Part shown: piece after piece, positions 44,604 to 55,001 of the stretch
Position numbering within the stretch: the first letter of the stretch is position 1
Layout of the letters: each line of letters opens with the position of its first letter
Source of the DNA: Actinoallomurus iriomotensis
GTDB lineage: Bacteria; Actinomycetota; Actinomycetes; Streptosporangiales; Streptosporangiaceae
Reading direction: 5' to 3'
Assembly: GCF_030269445.1 (NCBI RefSeq)
Contig: NZ_BSTJ01000003.1
Location: 372,001 to 436,000 of the forward strand
Length of the DNA stretch: 64,000 nt
The notes under the pieces: generated by a model
What the model was told of the DNA's origin: nothing
Seen by the model: the letters and a program-made list of their open reading frames with translations, nothing else
The model's database searches: none
Position numbers and translations under genes: made by a program

Positions 44604-45300
44604 TGCACGAGATGCACTGGCGACGCCGAGCATACTTGGATTCGGCGCCTCGACCTTCGCGGCAGGGGTGATCCCGGCGGCCATTCCCATCGCCGCGCTC
44701 GCCGGCACGCTCATCTCCGACCCCGGCCAGATACGGCACGCGGGTGACAGGCACGCGACTGTGGCCGAAACCGCCGGAAAGGCCAAAGACGATACCGATG
44801 CGATCGTCAAACCCACCGACGGCTTCAGCACTCCTGCGGCGAGGCAGGCCTACGACACCCGCATGGGCCAGTACACCAAGGCACTCGGCGAAACCACGGA
44901 CCAGCACAGCACTCTCGACACGATGCTGAAGATCGCCGGTGACGTGTGGATCGCTCTGGGCGCCGCGTCACTCGCCGTCGGCACGGCTCTGGCGCTTCAG
45001 GCGGCCGGAGTCATCAGCGTTTCCTGGATTCCCGGCGTGGACGCCGCGGCTTTCGCGGAGGCCAACGGTTTCGCCGGAGCCATGAACGTCGTGCTGAGGG
45101 GCATCGTCACGGGCCTCCGGGGGATCATCACCAAAATCATCACCATGCTCAAGGGGATCAAAGATCTGTCCCTCAAGAGGAAACTGCTACTCGGCGGCCT
45201 GGCGGTCGGCGGGGTAATGGGCCACTCGTATATAGGCAACGCGGTGTCCTCGATCGTGCCGGTCACCAAGCCGAGCTGGCCGACGAACGCCCCCGCCTAG
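44593..45300 (+). CDS. ESX-associated membrane-active protein
   Basis: A 235-residue protein: an N-terminal hydrophobic segment (LGFGASTFAAGVIPAAIPIA), a helical stretch with PTDGFSTPAARQAYDTRMGQ, and a second half with several hydrophobic helices (IALGAASLAVGTALALQAAG; LLLGGLAVGGVMGHSYIGNA). It has no signal peptide; the layout is like ESX proteins whose partner is a helical substrate. The 11-bp overlap with the preceding gene indicates stoichiometric synthesis and possibly a complex. No established family. It is followed by a convergent YbaB-like gene. Confidence 0.65.
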
Positions 45301-45343
45301 CGTGTCCCTCCGCCGCCGCGCGGGGGACACGATCGAACGCTGA

Positions 45344-45790
45344 TCACAGGCCGAGCTGTTTGCTGATACGCGACAGCTCGGTCATCGCGTCTTCCAAGGT
45401 CCGGTCGAACATCGCCGCGGCGGCCTCGACCCTCTCGTGGGCCTCCTTCTGGTTGTCCTTGAAGGACAGCGGATTCGCCTCCGCGCCGTAGGTCTCGGTC
45501 ATGAGCTCGCTGAGCTGCCGCTGCAGGTCGGCGTTGGCCTCGTGGATCAGTGTCTTGAGGGTCTCGGCGAAGTTCGCCGCCGACATGCGCATGGCACGCG
45601 GGTCGATGTCGATGTCGGTGATCCCGCCGTCGACCGTGCAGGTCACCTTGATCCTGCGATCCTTGCTCTCCGCATGCCCTTTCAGGTCGGCGGAGCGCTC
45701 CTGCATCTCCTGAACCTTCGCCGAATACTCCTCCGAGATACGAAGGAGCCGATCGATGTCCATATTGGCCAGGTCACCGAACTCGCTCAT
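45344..45790 (-). CDS. YbaB/EbfC-like protein, ESX-associated
   Basis: A 148-residue protein resembling the YbaB/EbfC nucleoid-associated family: an N-terminal helix (DIDRLLRISEEYSAKVQEMQ), the central strand and turn (IKVTCTVDGGITDIDIDPRA), and a long C-terminal helical region. YbaB homologues bind DNA as dimers, but a subgroup in actinomycetes accompanies ESX loci and may act as chaperones or adaptors; a second copy occurs at 54612. It lies on the strand opposite to the substrate pair and upstream of nothing but eccD's end. Confidence 0.78.
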   Translation of the reverse strand: MSEFGDLANMDIDRLLRISEEYSAKVQEMQERSADLKGHAESKDRRIKVTCTVDGGITDIDIDPRAMRMSAANFAETLKTLIHEANADLQRQLSELMTETYGAEANPLSFKDNQKEAHERVEAAAAMFDRTLEDAMTELSRISKQLGL

Positions 45791-45873
45791 GCTGCACCCC
45801 CTTGTTCAGAATTATGTAGGAAAGCGGTAGCCGACACCACCGACCACCGGAAGGACGGCTTTCCGGCGGCCGC

Positions 45874-47307
45874 TCAACCTCCGATACCGCGCACCTTGGC
45901 GTAGACGTTCAGAACGGCGAGGGCCAGCGGCACGAGCGCGATGATGAGGAACATGTCGAGGATGTCCCCGGCCCGGCCCCAGAACGGGCTGGGCCGGTGA
46001 CCGGGCAGCCACATCGCCATCGTCAGGGTGATGGCGGCGACCGCCAGCATCGCCGGCAGCACCAGCGCGAGGGTCTCCACGGGCGTGGCGCGCAGCGAGA
46101 GCGCGACGTCGAGCAGCCCCAGGCCGCCGAGGCCCACGACGAGCATCCAGCTGCGCTGCGAGCGCCCGCGGAAGATGCGCGCCCGCAGGAGCAGCGAGAA
46201 CGACAGCACCGCGGCCATGATCGGCCCGAACCGGCCCGGGGCCATGACCAGGAACACCAGCGAGGCGGCGGCGACCAGCGCGACCCCGGCGACCAGCCCG
46301 GTGGCGAACCGGTCGGCGACGCCCGCGCGGCGCAGGAGCTTCTTGCCGTCGACGACCGTCGACTCGCTGCGCAGGTCCTCGGCGCTGGTCGGGATCGGCG
46401 GCAGCGGCAGGCGCGCGAAGCGGAACGACAGGGTCGGGATGAGGGCGCTCAGCGCCATCACGACCACGACCGCGCACGCGGCCACGCCCGCCGGTTTCAC
46501 ACCGCCGAACAGGAGGGTGACGGCCGTGGCGACCGTACCGATCAGACCGGCGAATCCGACGCCGATGAACCACGGCAGGCCGTCGGCCACGCCGAACCCC
46601 GCGAGCGCGGCGATCACGGCGGTGGCGGCGAACGCCGCCAGCAGGTGCGGGCCGCCCAGATCCGTGAGCGGCAGGTGCGTCCGCGCGGGCGCGAGCAGGC
46701 CGGCCAGGAACCCGTACGGAAGCGCCGCGCAGCCGAGGGCGGCGCCGCCGACGGAGTCGCCGACCGCGCGTGACAGCGTCACGCCCATCGTCAACAGCAC
46801 GAACGCGACGATCGCCGCCGCGATCGCCGCGGCGTACCACTGCGGCCCCGCCCGGAGGATCGGGATGACGCCGAGGACGAGAGCCCCGGCCCCGGCGAAC
46901 AGCCCGAAACGGCGTGTCGTCTCCGGGCGCCAGCGGTCGGCGCGGTCCTTCTTGCCCGTCGCGACCACGTCCGCGACGTCGTCGTAGACGAGTTCGGGAA
47001 TCAGGGTCATGCGCGGGCGGAAGTACAGCATCTCGCCGTCGCGGATGTCGAGCTGGGAGAGGCTGAGCCCGGTCTCGAGAGGGGGGCCGTCGAGCCGCTG
47101 CAGCGCCCAGCCGGAATGCGCGAGGCCCGCGTCGGCCAGGTCGCGGCCCGCGGCGCGCAACAGCGTCGGCAGCATCTGGACCAGTGGAACCTCGGCCGGC
47201 AGCGACAGGTCGATCCGCCGATCCGGTGCCACGATCGTGATCCGGCACAAGTCGGCTCCGGCTTTCGGGCTCACGGTCTCCCCCATCGGCGAATTCGTAC
47301 GGAACAT
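45874..47307 (-). CDS. eccD: Type VII secretion membrane protein EccD
   Basis: A 477-residue integral membrane protein: a cytoplasmic ubiquitin-like domain (~18-105, RITIVAPDRRIDLSLPAEVP and DIRDGEMLYFRP), a linker, and about eleven TM helices (~135-470) forming the EccD dimer that lines the ESX channel. The first ATG is followed seven codons later by a second (MGETVSP); both are possible. It is divergent from eccC with 66 bp between, so the two core genes probably share a control region. A hairpin CCGGAAGGAC...TTCCGG lies in the gap after its stop. Confidence 0.92.
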   Translation of the reverse strand: MFRTNSPMGETVSPKAGADLCRITIVAPDRRIDLSLPAEVPLVQMLPTLLRAAGRDLADAGLAHSGWALQRLDGPPLETGLSLSQLDIRDGEMLYFRPRMTLIPELVYDDVADVVATGKKDRADRWRPETTRRFGLFAGAGALVLGVIPILRAGPQWYAAAIAAAIVAFVLLTMGVTLSRAVGDSVGGAALGCAALPYGFLAGLLAPARTHLPLTDLGGPHLLAAFAATAVIAALAGFGVADGLPWFIGVGFAGLIGTVATAVTLLFGGVKPAGVAACAVVVVMALSALIPTLSFRFARLPLPPIPTSAEDLRSESTVVDGKKLLRRAGVADRFATGLVAGVALVAAASLVFLVMAPGRFGPIMAAVLSFSLLLRARIFRGRSQRSWMLVVGLGGLGLLDVALSLRATPVETLALVLPAMLAVAAITLTMAMWLPGHRPSPFWGRAGDILDMFLIIALVPLALAVLNVYAKVRGIGG

Positions 47308-47373
47308 GGTGAACCGGCTTTATAGGATGGCGTCAACTCACGCTTTATGCCAGCGGCCCGTGGAGGTACTCCG

Positions 47374-50300
47374 TTGAGCACGGTGATCATCACCAGACAG
47401 GAACGCCGGCCTCCGCCGGAGATGCCTCGAGGTGAGATCCTTCTCGAGTCGCCACCGGAAATCCCGGAAACGCAGTCGGCGGGTTTCCAGGCGATGCTGA
47501 CGTACATCCCGATGCTCGCGGGCGGCGGGGCGATGGCCTTCATGCTGGTCGCCCCCGGCTCGAACCCGACGATGTTCCTGTCCTCGGGCATGATGTCGCT
47601 GTCGATGATGGGGATGATGCTGGGCCAGATCTCCCGCGGCACCGGCGAGCGCAAGCAACGGCTCAACGGCGCCCGGCGCGACTACTTCCGCTACCTTTCC
47701 CAGGTCCGCCAGAAGGTCCGCCGGGCCAGCACGCAGCAGCGCGAGGCCCTGGAGTGGAACAGCCCCGACCCCGCCTCCCTGTGGTCGCTGGTGATGAGCG
47801 CCCGTCTCTGGGAACGCCGGGCGAGTGACGCCGACTTCGGCAACATCCGCATCGGCAGCGGCCCGCAGCGGCTCGCGATCCAGCTGATCCCGCCGGAGAC
47901 CAAGCCGGTCGAGGACCTCGAACCCATGACCGCGGGCGCGCTCCGGCGATTCGTGCGCGCGCACTCCACCGTGCCGAACCTGCCCATCGCGGTGTCGCTC
48001 TCGTCGTTCGCGCGGATCCTGCCGGTGGGCGAGCCGCGCGCCGTACGCGAGCTGATGTACGCACTGATCGCCCAGGCCGCGGCGTTCCACTCCCCCGACG
48101 ACCTGCGCATCTCGGTGTGCGCGTCGACCGAGCGGATGCCGTACTGGGACTGGATGAAGTGGCTCCCGCACACCATGCATCCGGAGGACACCGACGCCGC
48201 GGGTCCGGTGCGGCTGATGGCCAAGTCGATGTCCGAGCTGGAACAGATGCTCGGGGCCGAGCTGAAGGACCGTCCCCGGTTCACGCCCGGCCTGTCGGCC
48301 GATGACATGCCGTACCACATCGTCATCATGGACGGCGGCGCGGTCAGCATGGACAGCCAGATCAGCGCGGACGGCATCGACGGCGTCACGGTCATCGACC
48401 TCACCGGCGCGATCACGCCGACACCCGAAGCGACCATGCTCCGGCTCGATATACGGCCCGACCAGCTGAGCATCGTGAAGCGGGACCGGACCGGCAAGGA
48501 CGTCCACCAGCGCCTCGGCAAGCCCGACGCGCTCGACTTCATGTCCGCGGACGGGCTCGCGCGGCATCTGTGCCCGCTGCGGACCAGCGGCGCGAGCGAG
48601 CCCGAGCAGAGCGCGCTGCACGCGAACCGCACCCTGACCTCGCTGCTCGGCCTCCACGACCCGACTCGCATCGACACCCGCGTCGTGTGGCGCCCGCGGC
48701 CGCCGCGCAACCGCCTCCGGGTCCCGATCGGCGTCGCCGCCGACGGCCGTCCGGTCGAGATGGACATCAAGGAGTCGGCCCAGGGCGGCATGGGCCCGCA
48801 CGGCCTGGTCATCGGGGCGACCGGCTCCGGAAAGTCCGAGCTGCTGCGCACCCTGGTCCTCGGGCTGGCGGTGACGCACTCCTCCGAGGTGCTCAACTTC
48901 GTCCTCGTCGACTTCAAGGGCGGTGCGACCTTCCTCGGCCTCGACGGCCTCCAGCACGTCGCGGCGGTCATCACCAACCTGGAGGACGAGCTGCCGCTGG
49001 TCGACCGCATGTACGACGCGCTGCACGGCGAGATGGTGCGGCGGCAGGAGTTCCTGCGGTCGGCCGGCAACTACGCCTCGCTGCGCGACTACGAGGCGGC
49101 GCGCGAGCGCGGCGCCCCGATCCCGCCGATGCCGACGCTCTTCGTGGTGCTGGACGAGTTCTCCGAGCTCCTGTCCGCCAAGCCGGAGTTCGCCGAGCTG
49201 TTCGTGATGATCGGGCGTCTCGGCCGGTCGCTCGGCGTGCACCTGCTGCTCGCGTCGCAGCGCCTGGAGGAGGGCAAGCTCCGCGGCCTCGACACCCACC
49301 TGTCGTACCGCATCGGTCTGCGGACCTTCTCGGCCATGGAAAGCCGTGTCGTCCTCGGTGTGCCCGACGCGTACGAGCTGCCGTCGCAGCCCGGCAACGG
49401 CTACCTCAAGTTCGACACGACCGGCATGACGCGGTTCAAGGCGGCGTACGTCTCCGGCGCGTACAAGCCGGAGGAGGGCGTGGACGAGGACGGCGGTCCG
49501 CGCGTCGTCCCGCAGATCGTGCCCTTCGTGCCCGACTACCTGGCGCCGCAGGTGATCGCCGACCCGGAGCCGGAGCACACCCAGGACGCGAGCGAGTCGA
49601 GCGTCGAGGACAGCCTCTTCGACATCGTGGTCCGGCAGCTCGCCGGGCAGGGGCCGCCCGCGCACGAGATCTGGCTGCCGCCGCTCGACGACCCGTCCAC
49701 GCTCGACCAGCTGATCCCCGGGCTCCAGGCCACGCCGGAGCACGGCTTCACCTCACCCGGCTGGGAGGGCCGGGGCCGGATCTGCGCGCCGGTCGGCATC
49801 GTCGACCGGCCGTTCGACCAGCGGCGCGATCCGATGTGGGTGGACCTGAGCGGCGCCGCCGGAAACGTCGCGGTCGTCGGCGGCCCGCAGAGCGGCAAGT
49901 CGACGATGCTGCGAAGCCTGATCGGCTCGCTCTGCCTCCTGCACACGCCGCAGGAGATGCAGTTCTACTGCCTCGACTTCGGTGGCGGCACGCTCTCGTC
50001 GCTCTCGGGACTGCCGCACGTCGGCGGCGTCGCGTCCCGCCTCGACGGCGACCGCGTCCGGCGTACGGTCGCCGAGATCAAGACCCTGCTGACCCAGCGG
50101 GAGCGGGAGTTCACCGAGCGGGGCATCGACTCGATCGCGACGTACCGCCGGCTGCGCGCCCAGGGCAAGGTGCCGGGCGACGGGTTCGGCGACGTCTTCC
50201 TGGTCGTCGACAACTGGATGTTGCTGCGCCAGGAGTTCGACAGCATCGAGAGCAGCATCACGGACCTCGCCGCTCGCGGCCTGGGCTTCGGCATCCACGT

Positions 50301-51348
50301 CATCGCCTCGACCAACAAGTGGTCGGAGTTCCGGATGAACATCCGGGACCTGTTCGGCACCCGCGTGGAGCTGCGGCTCGGTGACCCGTACGAGTCGGAG
50401 ATCAACCGCAAGCTCGCCGACAACGTGCCGCAGAACTCCCCCGGTCGCGGGCTGACCCGCGACGGCCTGCACTTCCTGGGCGCGCTGCCGCGCGTCGACG
50501 GCCGCCAGGCCGCGGACGACCTGTCCGACGGCGTCCGGTCGTTCGTGGAAACGGTGGCGGGGGCGTGGACCGGTCCGTCCGCACCGCCCGTACGGCTGCT
50601 GCCCGCCCGGCTCGAACCCACGGCGCTGCCGACCCCCGAGGTGTCCGGCAAGCGGATCCCGATCGGCATCGACGAGGACACCCTGTCGCCGGTCATGCTG
50701 GACTTCGAGAACGACGCGCACTTCATCGTCGTCGGCGACACCGAGTCGGGCAAGTCCAACCTGCTGCGCCTCATCGCGGAGGGCATCATCGCGCGCAACA
50801 CCCCGGAGCAGGCGCGGCTGATCTTCCTCGACTACCGGCGTTCGCTGCTCGACACCGCCGACACCGAGCACCGGATCGGGTACGCCGCGGCGAGCACGTC
50901 CGCGACCACGCTGCTCAAGGACGTCCACGGTGCGCTGGTCACCCGACTGCCGACCTCGGACCTGACGCCGGAGCAGCTGCGGAGCCGGTCGTGGTGGCAC
51001 GGCTCGGACCTCTACCTCATCATCGACGACTATGACCTCGTCGCCACGTCGAACAACCCGTTGATGCCGATCGTGGAGCTCCTCCCGCAGGCCCGCGACA
51101 TCGGCCTGCACGTGGTACTGGCCCGCGCGATGGGCGGTTCGGGACGCTCGATGTTCGACCCGGTGATCCAGCGCATCAAGGACATGGCCAACCCGGCCCT
51201 GATCCTGTCGGGCACGAAGGACGAGGGCGCCCTGTTCGGCAACGTACGACCCGACCCGCAGCCGCCGGGCCGGGGCCACTTCGTCGAGCGGCGCACCGGC
51301 AACCGCCTCATCCAGACCGCGTACCTGGGCGGCGAGGAGAACGGCTGA
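47374..51348 (+). CDS. eccC: Type VII secretion ATPase EccC (single-chain, three ATPase domains)
   Basis: A 1324-residue motor of the ESX complex. Two TM helices lie near the N-terminus (IPMLAGGGAMAFMLVAP; SGMMSLSMMGMMLGQIS), followed by the DUF/stalk region and three FtsK/SpoIIIE-type ATPase domains. Walker A motifs are GATGSGKSELL (~480), GGPQSGKSTMLRSL (~835) and GDTESGKSNLL (~1120); Walker B regions are LFVVLDEFSELL, VFLVVDNWMLL and LYLIIDDYDLV. Only the first Walker B carries the catalytic-looking Asp-Glu, as known for EccC. A TTG start with GGAGGTACTCCG is preferred over an upstream ATG. In some species EccC is split in two; here it is intact. Confidence 0.95.
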   Translation: MSTVIITRQERRPPPEMPRGEILLESPPEIPETQSAGFQAMLTYIPMLAGGGAMAFMLVAPGSNPTMFLSSGMMSLSMMGMMLGQISRGTGERKQRLNGARRDYFRYLSQVRQKVRRASTQQREALEWNSPDPASLWSLVMSARLWERRASDADFGNIRIGSGPQRLAIQLIPPETKPVEDLEPMTAGALRRFVRAHSTVPNLPIAVSLSSFARILPVGEPRAVRELMYALIAQAAAFHSPDDLRISVCASTERMPYWDWMKWLPHTMHPEDTDAAGPVRLMAKSMSELEQMLGAELKDRPRFTPGLSADDMPYHIVIMDGGAVSMDSQISADGIDGVTVIDLTGAITPTPEATMLRLDIRPDQLSIVKRDRTGKDVHQRLGKPDALDFMSADGLARHLCPLRTSGASEPEQSALHANRTLTSLLGLHDPTRIDTRVVWRPRPPRNRLRVPIGVAADGRPVEMDIKESAQGGMGPHGLVIGATGSGKSELLRTLVLGLAVTHSSEVLNFVLVDFKGGATFLGLDGLQHVAAVITNLEDELPLVDRMYDALHGEMVRRQEFLRSAGNYASLRDYEAARERGAPIPPMPTLFVVLDEFSELLSAKPEFAELFVMIGRLGRSLGVHLLLASQRLEEGKLRGLDTHLSYRIGLRTFSAMESRVVLGVPDAYELPSQPGNGYLKFDTTGMTRFKAAYVSGAYKPEEGVDEDGGPRVVPQIVPFVPDYLAPQVIADPEPEHTQDASESSVEDSLFDIVVRQLAGQGPPAHEIWLPPLDDPSTLDQLIPGLQATPEHGFTSPGWEGRGRICAPVGIVDRPFDQRRDPMWVDLSGAAGNVAVVGGPQSGKSTMLRSLIGSLCLLHTPQEMQFYCLDFGGGTLSSLSGLPHVGGVASRLDGDRVRRTVAEIKTLLTQREREFTERGIDSIATYRRLRAQGKVPGDGFGDVFLVVDNWMLLRQEFDSIESSITDLAARGLGFGIHVIASTNKWSEFRMNIRDLFGTRVELRLGDPYESEINRKLADNVPQNSPGRGLTRDGLHFLGALPRVDGRQAADDLSDGVRSFVETVAGAWTGPSAPPVRLLPARLEPTALPTPEVSGKRIPIGIDEDTLSPVMLDFENDAHFIVVGDTESGKSNLLRLIAEGIIARNTPEQARLIFLDYRRSLLDTADTEHRIGYAAASTSATTLLKDVHGALVTRLPTSDLTPEQLRSRSWWHGSDLYLIIDDYDLVATSNNPLMPIVELLPQARDIGLHVVLARAMGGSGRSMFDPVIQRIKDMANPALILSGTKDEGALFGNVRPDPQPPGRGHFVERRTGNRLIQTAYLGGEENG

Positions 51349-51390
51349 CCCGGTCCGGTCTTTCCCGTACGGGCGGACCGGACCGGAATA

Positions 51391-52686
51391 TCAGGTGCCG
51401 GTGTCGTTCGAGCCGGCGGAGCGGCGGCCCGGCTGCCAGCCACGGCGGCGGCCCATCGGCACGAACACCCCCGCGGCCACCGCCACGGCGACTCCGCCCA
51501 GTGCGATGCCCGCCACCACCAGAGCGACCGAGCGCGTCTGCTCATCCGCCGGCTTGCGGTACGCGACGCGGATCGCCTGTCCGCTGCCCGGCTGTGTGGC
51601 GTCGGGCGGTGCGCCGGCCGAGCCGGAGTCCTCGCCCGGCAGCAGCTCGGTGACCGCCTGCATCGGGTTGATCATGCCGGCGCCGGAGCCGGTGCCGACC
51701 GAGCCGTCGGCCGTGGCCTCGAGCCTGGCCTTGACCTGCTTGTAGTTCAGGTTGGGATGGTAGGCGCGCACGAGAGCCGCCGTGCCGGAGACGAACGCCG
51801 CGGCGAAGCTGGTGCCCTCCTCGTTCGGCGCGTACCCGCCGGGCCAGGTCGTGGCCACCGCCTGACCCGGGGCGCTGACGCTGACCTTCGTCACGGTGTT
51901 GGAGGAGTCGGCCACGGCGCCGTTGGAGCTGAGCGAGCCGACGCTGATGACGTCCGGGTACGCGGCGGGATAGGCGGGGCCGACCGTGCCCCGGTCCTGG
52001 TCGGTGACGTTGCCGGCCGCGGCCACGACGACCGCGTCGCGCGACTGGGCGTACCGGACCGCCGACTTCAGCTGGGGGGTGTCCGGTGCGGTCACCGAGA
52101 CGTTGATGACCTTGGCGTTCAGCGCCGCGGCCTCCCGGATCGCCTTGGCGAGGTTGGGGTCGGCTCCGTCGGTGTGGTCCTCGTTGGTGAACTTCACCGA
52201 GAGCAGGCGCGCGCCCGGCGCCACGCCGACGAACGGCATGTTTCGCGACCGGTGGTCCTGGGCGACGATGATCCCGGCCACGGCGGTGCCGTGCCCGATG
52301 CAGTCGGTGGTATTCGTGTGCGTGACGTCCACCGAGGTCACGTGTCCGGCGAGTTGCGGCTGGAGCCGGTCGACGCCGCTGTCGACGACCGCGACGGTGA
52401 CGCCCTTGCCGTTGGTCAGGCTCCAGACCCGGGTGAAGTCCAGGCGTTGCTGCGCCCACGGCTCGGTGGTCAGTCCCGCGACGGCCTGCGCGGGGTTGCA
52501 CTGCACGGTCGGGGTGGGCGCGACCGTCGGCGTGGACGGGGACGTGGACGGAGTCGGACGGCTCGGCGCCGTGGAGCGGGGCGAGGTCTTGGGCGTCGGC
52601 TTGACCGCCACGGCGGGAGGCGCGGTGAACGCCACGAGGCCCAAGACTCCCGCGGCGACGAGGCCGCCCAGTTTCGCTGCCCTCAC
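51391..52686 (-). CDS. mycP: Type VII secretion mycosin 2
   Basis: A 431-residue S8 protease with GTG start (VRAAKLGG): signal peptide, a Ser/Thr/Pro-rich N-terminal extension of ~35 residues, catalytic Asp (VAVVDSGV), His (IGHGTAVAG) and Ser (EEGTSFAAAF), an intact oxyanion-hole Asn (VVVAAAGNVTD), and a C-terminal TM helix (VALVVAGIALGGVAVAVAAG) with a basic tail. A TTG 15 bases upstream is an alternative start. Two mycosins in one ESX locus suggests division of labour; this one looks catalytically complete. Convergent with eccC, 42 bp apart. Confidence 0.92.
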   Translation of the reverse strand: MRAAKLGGLVAAGVLGLVAFTAPPAVAVKPTPKTSPRSTAPSRPTPSTSPSTPTVAPTPTVQCNPAQAVAGLTTEPWAQQRLDFTRVWSLTNGKGVTVAVVDSGVDRLQPQLAGHVTSVDVTHTNTTDCIGHGTAVAGIIVAQDHRSRNMPFVGVAPGARLLSVKFTNEDHTDGADPNLAKAIREAAALNAKVINVSVTAPDTPQLKSAVRYAQSRDAVVVAAAGNVTDQDRGTVGPAYPAAYPDVISVGSLSSNGAVADSSNTVTKVSVSAPGQAVATTWPGGYAPNEEGTSFAAAFVSGTAALVRAYHPNLNYKQVKARLEATADGSVGTGSGAGMINPMQAVTELLPGEDSGSAGAPPDATQPGSGQAIRVAYRKPADEQTRSVALVVAGIALGGVAVAVAAGVFVPMGRRRGWQPGRRSAGSNDTGT

Positions 52687-52775
52687 GGCCGTCCCCCTCA
52701 AGCCGGTCCGAATTCGGTACCCGCCGGTGACCCAGTGTCAATTCCGCACCGGCAAAGGTGGCACAAATGGTGATG

Positions 52776-53999
52776 TTACTGCGAATAAAGCGTCCGTTGT
52801 CGACGCTGCAGGAACGCGCGTTCGGTCGCGTTGCCGGTACGGGCGATCGCGGCTTCGTACGCCGACGCGGCCTCGGCGCGCCGGTCGAGACGACGGAGCA
52901 GGTCGGCGCGGATGGCGTGGAAGAGGTAGTAGCCGTCGAGCCGGAGGTCGTCGACCAGCATGAGCGCCGCGTGCGGTCCGTCGACCTCGGCCACCACGAC
53001 GGCGCGGTTGAGGGCCGCGACCGGGCTCGGGGCGAGCGACAGGAGGTGGTCGTACAGCGCGAGGATCTGCGGCCAGTCGGTCGCGGCCGCGGTCGGCGCG
53101 TCGCTGTGCACCGCGTTGATCGCCGCCTGGATCTGGTACGGGCCGGGCCGGCCGCGCCGAAGGCACCGCCGGACGAGGTCCTGTCCTTCGGCGATGAGGC
53201 CCTGGTCCCACCGGCCGCGGTCCTGGTCGGCCAGGAGCACCAGTTCGCCGTCCGCGTCGGTGCGGACGGCCCGGCGCGACTGAGTGAGCAGCATCAGCGC
53301 CAGCAGTCCCGTGACCTCTGGCTCGTCGGGCATGAGTTCGGCGAGAAGGCGTCCGAGGCGAACGGCCTCCGCGCAGAGGTCCGCGCGGACGAGCCGCTCG
53401 CCGGAGCTCGCCGTATGGCCCTCATTGAAGATCAGGTAGATGACGGCCAGAACGGCGCGCAGGCGGTCGGGCAGGTCGGCCTCCACCGGGACGCGGTAGG
53501 GGATCCCCGCGTCGCGGATCTTGCCCTTCGCGCGGACCAGCCGCTGCGCCATGGCCGGCTCGGCCACCAGGAAGGCGCGCGCGATCTCCGCGGTGGTGAG
53601 CCCACCCAGCAGCCGGAGGGTCAGCGCGACGCGCGCCGCCGGGGCGAGGGCGGGATGACAGCAGGTGAAGATCAGGCGCAGCCGGTCGTCGCGCACCGGG
53701 CCCTCCTCGGACGGTTCGCCGGGCTCGTGCAGCAGTGCCGCCTGGGCGTGCCGGTCGTCGCGGGAGGCCTCCCGGCGCAGCCGGTCGAGCGCCCGGTTAC
53801 GAGCGGTGGTGATGATCCAGCCCGCCGGGCTCGGCGGCATTCCGGCGGCCGGCCACCGCCGTACGGCCTCGGCGAACGCGTCCTGGACCGCCTCTTCGGC
53901 GGCGCCGATGTCACCGAAGGCCCGGACGAGGACGGCCACCGCGCGCCCGTACTCCTCGCGGAAGACCCCTTCGATCGCCGCCGTGGTCACCTGCGCCAT
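52776..53999 (-). CDS. ECF42-type sigma factor (DUF6596/TPR C-terminus)
   Basis: A 407-residue ECF sigma factor much longer than usual. Region sigma2 (~15-85; [40 protein letters not shown]) and sigma4 (~115-170; [20 protein letters not shown]) are followed by a DUF6596 domain (~185-290) and a TPR-like C-terminus ([20 protein letters not shown]). Fused C-termini of this type replace a separate anti-sigma factor. ECF42 factors are known to sit next to YCII/DGPF-domain proteins, as here: the gene follows the YCII gene after 7 bp. A GAGGTGGGC site precedes the ATG. Confidence 0.9.
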   Translation of the reverse strand: MAQVTTAAIEGVFREEYGRAVAVLVRAFGDIGAAEEAVQDAFAEAVRRWPAAGMPPSPAGWIITTARNRALDRLRREASRDDRHAQAALLHEPGEPSEEGPVRDDRLRLIFTCCHPALAPAARVALTLRLLGGLTTAEIARAFLVAEPAMAQRLVRAKGKIRDAGIPYRVPVEADLPDRLRAVLAVIYLIFNEGHTASSGERLVRADLCAEAVRLGRLLAELMPDEPEVTGLLALMLLTQSRRAVRTDADGELVLLADQDRGRWDQGLIAEGQDLVRRCLRRGRPGPYQIQAAINAVHSDAPTAAATDWPQILALYDHLLSLAPSPVAALNRAVVVAEVDGPHAALMLVDDLRLDGYYLFHAIRADLLRRLDRRAEAASAYEAAIARTGNATERAFLQRRQRTLYSQ

Positions 54000-54006
54000 G
54001 CCCACC

Positions 54007-54363
54007 TCAGCCGCACGAGCCGTCCCGCAGCGGCCTGACCTCGATGGGAAGGGTGGTGGCCCCGGCCAGCTTGCGGCCCCACTCCAGGGCGGCGTCGAGA
54101 TCGGGCGCCTGGATGATGGTGAACCCTCCGAGGTGCTCCTTGCCCTCGATGTACGGTCCGTCGGTCGTGAGCGTCTCATCGCCCTTCCCCCGTACGACGG
54201 TGGCCGTGCTCGGAGCGTGCAGACCCGCGGAGAACACCCAGGCACCGGCCGACTTCATCTCGGCCCGCACTGCCTCGACCTCCCGCATGATCGGCTCCAG
54301 GAACTCAGGCGGCGGAGGAGTGTCGGAGTCGGGCTGGTAGATGCTGAGCAGGTACTGCCTCAT
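54007..54363 (-). CDS. YCII/DGPF-domain protein, partner of the ECF42 sigma factor
   Basis: A 118-residue alpha/beta protein with the DGPF-type block [20 protein letters not shown] (DGPY), and the first strand [14 protein letters not shown]. Such proteins regularly accompany ECF42 sigma factors and are thought to be the product of their target operon. Start by ATG with GGGAGAA site. The function is unknown. Confidence 0.88.
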   Translation of the reverse strand: MRQYLLSIYQPDSDTPPPPEFLEPIMREVEAVRAEMKSAGAWVFSAGLHAPSTATVVRGKGDETLTTDGPYIEGKEHLGGFTIIQAPDLDAALEWGRKLAGATTLPIEVRPLRDGSCG

Positions 54364-54611
54364 GATGATTCTCCCTACGTCACCACCGGCGCCGTGCCGG
54401 TCTCTCACCCTCCACACGAACGACCCGGTCCCGATTCGACATCTCGACCCGAGAATGTCGCGGGTCTTCTTCGCCAGGGGCCCCCGGTGTCTGCTTTATG
54501 CTCGGTGCACCCCTCTTGTCCGGATGAAATCACCGGAGAGGAACCTGCCGTACGCGTCGAGCGTCCCACCTATTCGTGCCGATGAGGAAGCATGTGCCCC
54601 GGAGGTGATGG

Positions 54612-54980
54612 ATGAGCACCGAACCCGACGCGCCCCTCGGCACTCCCGGCGATGAGTACGCACGGCGTACCGAGCAGCTGAAGAAGATGCGGCGCGAACT
54701 CGCCGACGTGGGTGCCACGGCGAAGCGACCGGACGGGCTCGTCACGGTGGTCGTCGGCGCGCAGGGTCAGGTCAAGGACATCAAGCTCGACCCTCGCGTC
54801 TACCGCAAACTCGACAGCGGCCAGCTCGCGGCCGCCATCATGGAGCTGATCTCTCAGGCCACCACCGAGGTCGCGGAGCAGATGAAAACGATCATGGCCC
54901 CCTTCGTCCCGGGCGAGGGCATGGACCTCACCGGCTTCCTGCCGGACGCCCCCAGCTTCAAAGACGGCCTCCAGGACTGA
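54612..54980 (+). CDS. YbaB/EbfC-like protein, second ESX-locus copy
   Basis: A 122-residue YbaB-like protein: N-terminal helix (YARRTEQLKKMRRELADVGA), strand (LVTVVVGAQGQVKDIKLDPR), and a C-terminal helix (QLAAAIMELISQATTEVAEQ). GGAGGTGATGG precedes the ATG. It heads the co-oriented chain of small ESX-locus genes that follows, just as the other YbaB-like gene sits near eccD. The 248 bp upstream, shared with the divergent YCII/sigma pair, hold the promoters but no recognised site. Confidence 0.75.
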   Translation: MSTEPDAPLGTPGDEYARRTEQLKKMRRELADVGATAKRPDGLVTVVVGAQGQVKDIKLDPRVYRKLDSGQLAAAIMELISQATTEVAEQMKTIMAPFVPGEGMDLTGFLPDAPSFKDGLQD

Positions 54981-55001
54981 TCTCCACCCCCGAAAGGACT
55001 G

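Noticed and set aside
47338-49743. Long minus-strand frame opposite eccC
   Set aside because: Shadow of the eccC codon pattern; no family features, no start signal.
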